NCBI GenBank assembly: GCA_023427845.1
Contig: JAEYZX010000104.1
Location: 1 to 10,532 of the forward strand
DNA length: 10,532 bases
Reading direction: 5' to 3'
DNA from: Bacteroidota bacterium
Lineage (GTDB): Bacteria; Bacteroidota; Bacteroidia; Flavobacteriales; Flavobacteriaceae
Shown: in pieces, positions 7,061 through 10,532 of the stretch
Layout: every line of letters begins with the position of its first letter
Position numbering within the stretch: the stretch's first letter is position 1
Translations under genes and position numbers: made by a program
Notes under the pieces: generated by a model
Databases searched by the model: none
Seen by the model: only the letters and a program-made list of their open reading frames with translations
What the model was told of the DNA's origin: nothing

Positions 7061-7068
7061 CAAAAGTA
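7061..7068 (-). promoter_or_regulatory. Bacteroidota -7 promoter element for DUF423
   Basis: Minus-strand TACTTTTG, a full match to TAnnTTTG, 19 bases before the ATG at 7041. The same octamer and the same surrounding 12-mer (7058-7069) occur at the pckA promoter. It supports the shorter DUF423 start. Confidence 0.65.
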
Positions 7069-7133
7069 AGCGTTCCTGCGCAAGTGTGGTAGAATCGGCA
7101 TGATTTTCATAAAACCCAATCCTCAAAAATTCC

Positions 7134-7141
7134 TACCTTTG
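7134..7141 (+). promoter_or_regulatory. Bacteroidota -7 promoter element for the saccharopine dehydrogenase-like gene
   Basis: TACCTTTG matches TAnnTTTG fully and ends 17 bases before the ATG at 7159, predicting a leader of about 11-13 bases. A T-rich patch (TTTT at 7114-7117) is the only weak candidate for an upstream box. Confidence 0.6.
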
Positions 7142-7158
7142 GGCCAACTGAAAAATCG

Positions 7159-8535
7159 ATGAGAAATATACTTGTAATCGGTGCCGGGCGTTCGGCATCA
7201 TCCCTAATTCAATACCTGCTGAACAAATCGGCTTTCGAAAATATCCACATAACAATCGCCGACCTGTCATTGGAACTGGCACAGCGAAAAACCCATAATC
7301 ACCCAAACGCGACTGCAATCGCACTCGACATTTTTAACCCCGACGCCCGGAAAACCGCGGTGTCGAATGCAGATATCGTAATCTCAATGCTTCCTGCGCA
7401 CCTGCATATAGAAGTCGCAAAGGATTGCATCACTTATAAAAAGCACATGGTTACCGCGTCGTATATCAGCGATGCAATGATGGCGCTTGACGCCGACGCC
7501 AAACAACACAACCTGATTTTCATGAATGAAATCGGCCTTGACCCGGGAATCGATCACATGAGCGCGATGAAAGTCATTGATGAAATTCGGGATAAAGGTG
7601 GTAAAATGCTGTTGTTCGAGTCGTTTTGCGGCGGACTCGTAGCACCGGAATCCGACAACAATCTGTGGAACTATAAGTTTACATGGGCACCACGGAATGT
7701 GGTTTTGGCCGGACAAGGTGGCGCTGCAAAATTCATACAGGAAGGAACCTATAAATATATACCGTACCACAAGCTTTTCAGACGAACGGAATTTCTCGAA
7801 GTGGAAGGCTACGGCCGATTTGAAGCATACGCGAACCGGGATTCATTAAAATATCGAAGTGTGTACGGACTTGATGATGTCTTGACGTTATACCGTGGAA
7901 CCATTCGCCGAGTAGGTTATTCACGTGCCTGGAACATGTTTGTACAGCTGGGAATGACCGACGACACCTATACAATTGACAACTCCGACACTATCAGCTA
8001 TCGTGATTTCACGAACCTATTTCTTCCCTATCATCCGACAGATTCGGTCGAAATTAAACTCCGAATGCAACTCGGAATCGAACAGGACGACATCATGTGG
8101 GAAAAACTGGTTGAGCTTGACCTTTTCAACCGCGACAAGATCGTGGCGCTCCCAAATGCAACACCGGCGCAAATACTTGAAAAAATATTGTCTGATAGCT
8201 GGACCTTGCAGCCAACCGACAAGGACATGATTGTGATGTACCACAAATTTGGTTACGAACTCGATGGCGCGCAAAAACAAATCGATTCCAAAATGGTTTG
8301 CATTGGCGATGACCAGACGTATACCGCGATGGCAAAAACAGTCGGACTTCCGGTTGCAATGGCAACACTTCAAATTCTAAATGGAAACATCACAAAACCG
8401 GGCGTTCAATTGCCACTAAGCAAAGAGGTTTATCTTCCGATACTCAAAGAGCTCGAAACCTTTGGCGTGGTTTTCAACGAACACGAAATGCCGTATTACG
8501 GCTACAATCCCGACAAGCTTACGCACCGGCCATAG
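7159..8535 (+). CDS. saccharopine dehydrogenase family protein
   Basis: NAD(P)-dependent oxidoreductase of 458 residues, the length of the fungal-type saccharopine reductase (LYS9-like) group, which interconverts saccharopine with glutamate and aminoadipate semialdehyde. ILVIGAGRSASSLI (residues 4-17) is the Rossmann nucleotide loop, with Asp35 (TIADLS) at the end of the second strand. DIVISMLPAHLH (72-83) and MNEIGLDPGIDHM (122-134) are highly typical of the family. SFCGGLVAPE (155-164) and NYKFTWAPRNV (171-181) belong to the inserted catalytic domain. The ATG at 7159 gives the Rossmann strand directly and fits the promoter. Stands alone on its strand, with no lysine pathway genes beside it. 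The exact substrate is uncertain, as family members also act in other amino-acid or polyamine routes. Its stop directly abuts that of the next, convergent gene. Confidence 0.88.
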   Translation: MRNILVIGAGRSASSLIQYLLNKSAFENIHITIADLSLELAQRKTHNHPNATAIALDIFNPDARKTAVSNADIVISMLPAHLHIEVAKDCITYKKHMVTASYISDAMMALDADAKQHNLIFMNEIGLDPGIDHMSAMKVIDEIRDKGGKMLLFESFCGGLVAPESDNNLWNYKFTWAPRNVVLAGQGGAAKFIQEGTYKYIPYHKLFRRTEFLEVEGYGRFEAYANRDSLKYRSVYGLDDVLTLYRGTIRRVGYSRAWNMFVQLGMTDDTYTIDNSDTISYRDFTNLFLPYHPTDSVEIKLRMQLGIEQDDIMWEKLVELDLFNRDKIVALPNATPAQILEKILSDSWTLQPTDKDMIVMYHKFGYELDGAQKQIDSKMVCIGDDQTYTAMAKTVGLPVAMATLQILNGNITKPGVQLPLSKEVYLPILKELETFGVVFNEHEMPYYGYNPDKLTHRP

Positions 8536-9042
8536 TTACGACGCTTGAGAAATCTTATGCCGATTAATTTCATCCTGAAGCTGTCGGCGTAATTTTTGCT
8601 CGCGCTCAAGCGAAATCCGGATGTGCTCTTCGTGTTCTTCTTCGAGATTTGCAAGCGCTTCGGTCGATTTACGGGTGATGTAATTCGCATTGCGAAATCG
8701 AATCACAAAAACTGCAGCTATCAAAAACAGAAAACCAGACAAAAAAGTCAATGCCGAACTGTACTGCGATGCGGGCATCGTCAATCCCGCAAGTGTGATT
8801 TCTTCGTGTTGATTTTGAGCTAAATTTAACGCCGACTTAAAATCGGCCAGTTCATCCTCCAGAATTGCAATCGTCTTTTTTTGATTTGAAACGGTTTCGA
8901 CGGCCGAGGCCAGTTCCTCGGAGAGTGCATTGATCCTAACCGTTTCGGGAGTGTCCGGAGTTGCGGAAAAGTCGTTTTGTGCGTTTGCCGATGTAATCAA
9001 CAGCAAAAGCGTGGCGGAAAGCCAAAGTTTGTTTGTTTTCAT
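8536..9042 (-). CDS. secreted-signal, membrane-anchored coiled-coil protein of unknown function
   Basis: 168 residues; no enzyme motif recognised. Residues 1-21 look like a cleavable signal peptide (MKTNKLWLSA..., cleavage after TSANA, mature Gln22). Residues about 31-83 are a predicted coiled coil rich in Glu, Ala, Leu and Lys. A membrane helix spans about 97-115, followed by the basic RFRNANYITRK. A second, highly charged coiled coil runs 122-163 (EEEHEEHIRISLEREQKLRR). This implies a periplasmic coil joined to a cytoplasmic coil. I recall similar flavobacterial proteins labelled tRNA (guanine-N1)-methyltransferase, but nothing here supports methyltransferase activity. The frame extends to an ATG at 9102, but 9042 puts the signal peptide at the N-terminus. 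No full -7 element is seen upstream; minus-strand TAGTTTTA at 9145-9152 is a 7/8 match. The peptidase terminator separates it from the gene before. Confidence 0.8.
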   Translation of the reverse strand: MKTNKLWLSATLLLLITSANAQNDFSATPDTPETVRINALSEELASAVETVSNQKKTIAILEDELADFKSALNLAQNQHEEITLAGLTMPASQYSSALTFLSGFLFLIAAVFVIRFRNANYITRKSTEALANLEEEHEEHIRISLEREQKLRRQLQDEINRHKISQAS

Positions 9043-9191
9043 TTTAATTCGATTTGGGGTTGGAATTAAATTGAAGCTAATGTACAGTTTTTGGTTTACC
9101 ATTCGTCGAATCAGTCAAATACTCGATGAACTACAGTGCTTTACTAAAACTATCTCAGGTATTATGTTATTTGTTTCGTTCAAAAAAAGAC

Positions 9192-9220
9192 AAAAAAAAT
9201 CCGCATCTTTTGATGCGGAT
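9192..9220 (-). terminator. intrinsic terminator of the zinc metallopeptidase gene
   Basis: A perfect 9-bp stem, ATCCGCATC (9199-9207) and GATGCGGAT (9212-9220), with a 4-base loop. On the minus strand it runs into eight T (9199-9192). It begins 18 bp after the peptidase stop, so the coiled-coil gene downstream needs its own promoter. Confidence 0.9.
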
Positions 9221-9238
9221 CAATCTTTTCTTTACGAT

Positions 9239-9919
9239 TTACTCGCGCCTTCCCATGTAAATCATCAGGTAGTAAAGCAAGGTACCCAATGATCCGATAG
9301 CGGCTACAACATACGTTCGTGCTGCCCATTTCAATGAATCCTTTGCTCCAGCCTGCTCGTCGCGCGTAAGCATCCTTTTGTTTTCAAGCCATGCCAAAGC
9401 ACGGTTACTCGCGTCGTATTCCACCGGAAGTGTAATGAATGCGAACAGCGTTGTGAGTCCGAATAGAATGATGCCGATAAGCAACAACTCAGGGAACGTA
9501 TTCAACATGAAAATACCTGCAAGCAATATCCATTGCACCAGATTAGAGGCCACGGAAACAACCGGAACCAATTTCGAACGCAATTGCAGCCAACTGTAGG
9601 CTACTGCATGCTGGACGGCGTGTCCAACCTCGTGCGCCGCAACGGCAGCAGCAGCAGCATTTCGCTGATTATAAACTGCTTCACTAAGATTAACGGTTCG
9701 ATCGGCCGGGTTGTAGTGGTCGGTCAATCGACCTGGAGTTGAAATTACACGAACATTACGAATCCCGTGATCGGCAAGCATTTTTTCGGCAATCTCGGCA
9801 CCACTCATCCCATTCTGAAGGTGAACCTTTGAATATTTTTCAAATTTGTTTTTCAGGCGATTGCTTACAAGCCAGCTCGCAAGCATAATAACGCCCATTA
9901 AAATCCATCCTGCGTACAT
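9239..9919 (-). CDS. membrane zinc metallopeptidase, YugP-like
   Basis: Integral membrane protease of 226 residues, matching the Zn_peptidase_2 (YugP) family in length and layout; its substrates are not known. Helix about 2-18 is followed by a soluble stretch with MSGAEIAEKMLADHGI (38-53) and LTDHYNPADRTVNLSE (65-80). The catalytic motif HEVGH is at 96-100, with His96 and His100 as zinc ligands and Glu97 as the general base. Three more helices lie at about 118-140, 145-164 and 202-222. LPVEYDASNRAL (164-175) carries the probable third ligand, Glu167. All active-site residues are intact. ATG at 9919, with a -7 element 23 bases upstream and a strong terminator downstream, so it is probably a single-gene transcript. 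leuS ends 93 bp upstream on the same strand. Confidence 0.92.
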   Translation of the reverse strand: MYAGWILMGVIMLASWLVSNRLKNKFEKYSKVHLQNGMSGAEIAEKMLADHGIRNVRVISTPGRLTDHYNPADRTVNLSEAVYNQRNAAAAAVAAHEVGHAVQHAVAYSWLQLRSKLVPVVSVASNLVQWILLAGIFMLNTFPELLLIGIILFGLTTLFAFITLPVEYDASNRALAWLENKRMLTRDEQAGAKDSLKWAARTYVVAAIGSLGTLLYYLMIYMGRRE

Positions 9920-9942
9920 ATTTGTTTGTTTTTGATTTTCCT

Positions 9943-9950
9943 CAAAGCTA
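9943..9950 (-). promoter_or_regulatory. Bacteroidota -7 promoter element for the zinc metallopeptidase
   Basis: Minus-strand TAGCTTTG, a full match to TAnnTTTG, ends 23 bases before the ATG at 9919. It overlaps one arm of a short inverted repeat (9947-9963). No clear -33 box. Confidence 0.6.
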
Positions 9951-9963
9951 GCAAAAATCTAGC
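9947..9963. repeat. short inverted repeat overlapping the metallopeptidase promoter
   Basis: GCTAG (9947-9951) and CTAGC (9959-9963) around a 7-base A-rich centre. One arm covers part of the -7 element. No T-run follows, so it is a poor terminator for leuS; it could be an operator or chance. Confidence 0.4.
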
Positions 9964-10012
9964 CATTGATAATTAAAGTTTTCACAATGTAATTCTGTCA
10001 GTTAAACTCAGA

Positions 10013-10532
10013 TTATCCCACGAGATTGATGATTTTCCCCGGAACAATTATCACCTTGTTTGGCGTTTTTCCATCAAGTTGTTTGACCGTGCGCTCATCC
10101 TTCATAACAATTTCCTCGATTTGTTCTTTTGTCAGGTCGAGTGGCAGATTGATCGTAAACCGCATCTTGCCGTTAAATGAAACCGGATATTCTTTATTAC
10201 TCTCGACTAAGTATTCAGCGTTGAAAATCGGGAACGGAGCAGTCGAAATACTTTTTTCATGCCCGAGCTTTTCCCATAATTCCTCTGCGATATGCGGCGC
10301 ATAAGGCGAAATTAAAATCGCAAGCGGCTCGAGAACGCTTCTCTCGTGGCAGTTCATGGCAGTTAGCTCGTTTACGGCGATCATGAATTGGCTGACCGAA
10401 GTGTTGAACGAAAAACCTTCGATGTCGTCCTGTACTTTTTTTATCGTTTTGTGCAGTGTTTTCAGTGCTTCCGGTGATGCGGGATTTGATGTTACGATCA
10501 ACCCTTTGTCATCAAAATACAGTTTCCACAGT
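10013..10532 (-). CDS. leuS: leucyl-tRNA synthetase, C-terminal part
   Basis: Class I aminoacyl-tRNA synthetase that charges tRNA-Leu in the cytoplasm. Only the last 172 residues are in the window, and the frame is open through the right edge (LWKLYFDDKGLIVTSNPAS at the border). The visible part is the helical anticodon-binding domain: FSFNTSVSQFMIAVNEL, then the conserved LISPYAPHIAEELWEKLG, followed by the small C-terminal domain with VSFNGKMRFTINLP and the end VPGKIINLVG. The catalytic HIGH and KMSKS motifs lie outside. The stop is followed by 93 bp to the metallopeptidase start. The only fold seen after the stop is a weak hairpin near 9996-10015 without a T-run, so termination is unclear. 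Confidence 0.95.
   Translation of the reverse strand, partial: LWKLYFDDKGLIVTSNPASPEALKTLHKTIKKVQDDIEGFSFNTSVSQFMIAVNELTAMNCHERSVLEPLAILISPYAPHIAEELWEKLGHEKSISTAPFPIFNAEYLVESNKEYPVSFNGKMRFTINLPLDLTKEQIEEIVMKDERTVKQLDGKTPNKVIIVPGKIINLVG

Noticed and set aside
7042..7119. 26-residue N-terminal extension of the DUF423 protein
   Set aside because: The family starts at MNKKIIII, and the extension contains the gene's own -7 promoter element.
7384..7770. 128-codon open frame antisense to the saccharopine dehydrogenase-like gene
   Set aside because: Its composition reads as the reverse of a real coding frame, with no recognisable domain.
8514..8547. CAAGC/GCTTG inverted repeat around the convergent stops as a bidirectional terminator
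   Set aside because: The arms are only 5 bp with a 24-base loop and no T-run on either strand.
8536..9042. tRNA (guanine-N1)-methyltransferase
   Set aside because: No SAM-binding or knot-fold motif; the protein is a signal peptide, coiled coils and one membrane helix.
9043..9102. 20-residue N-terminal extension of the coiled-coil protein
   Set aside because: It would bury the signal peptide behind a polar leader; the ATG at 9042 places it correctly.
8930..9292. 120-codon plus-strand frame across the coiled-coil gene start and the peptidase terminator
   Set aside because: It runs through a perfect terminator hairpin and two opposite-strand genes, and the product resembles no family.
1..10532. 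Mobile element, defence island, CRISPR array, prophage or biosynthetic cluster
   Set aside because: No transposase, integrase, repeat-spacer pattern, nuclease/helicase cassette or assembly-line enzyme was seen; all genes are core or conserved Bacteroidota families.

Overview
This window looks like chromosomal housekeeping DNA from a member of the Bacteroidota, most likely a Flavobacteriaceae. The evidence is the protein set (DUF4296 lipoprotein, DUF4271 membrane protein, dihydroorotase of the DDQVHFREPG type, soluble polyprenol-phosphate-mannose synthase, YugP-like peptidase). It is supported by six copies of the Bacteroidota -7 promoter element TAnnTTTG, each just upstream of a gene start, and by the general lack of strong Shine-Dalgarno sites. 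By eye the G+C content is in the low 40s percent, which is rather high for Flavobacterium itself, so I do not name a genus.

Layout. (1) 1-848: the C-terminal part of an NAD-dependent epimerase/dehydratase on +, running in from the left edge. (2) 849-3316: a minus-strand operon in the order polyprenol-phosphate-mannose synthase, pyrC, DUF4296 lipoprotein; the last two overlap by 4 bp. (3) 3317-3418: a divergent promoter region. (4) 3419-4859: a plus-strand pair, DUF4271 membrane protein then hemD, ended by an intrinsic terminator. (5) 4974-7041: the minus-strand genes DUF423 and then pckA, each with its own promoter; pckA ends at a second terminator that faces the hemD terminator. (6) 7159-8535: a saccharopine dehydrogenase-like gene on +, divergent from DUF423. 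(7) 8536-9042: a minus-strand membrane-anchored coiled-coil protein of unknown function. (8) 9239-9919: a minus-strand membrane zinc metallopeptidase with its own promoter and a strong terminator. (9) 10013-10532: the C-terminal end of leuS on minus, running off the right edge.

The genes cover unrelated core functions: pyrimidine synthesis (pyrC), tetrapyrrole synthesis (hemD), gluconeogenesis (pckA), lysine or related dehydrogenase chemistry, mannosyl-lipid supply for envelope glycosylation, membrane protein turnover and leucyl-tRNA charging. DUF4296, DUF4271, DUF423 and the coiled-coil protein have no established function.

I saw no rRNA or tRNA gene, CRISPR array, insertion sequence, prophage gene, toxin-antitoxin pair or defence system. 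There is no gene-free stretch longer than 300 bases; the longest is the 196 bp between the coiled-coil gene and the peptidase gene. I did not find an undescribed multi-gene system. The observations most worth a second look are regulatory: a likely leaderless gene, a terminator that only folds well on one strand through G-U pairs, a repeated palindromic promoter 12-mer, and two convergent gene pairs whose stop codons touch.
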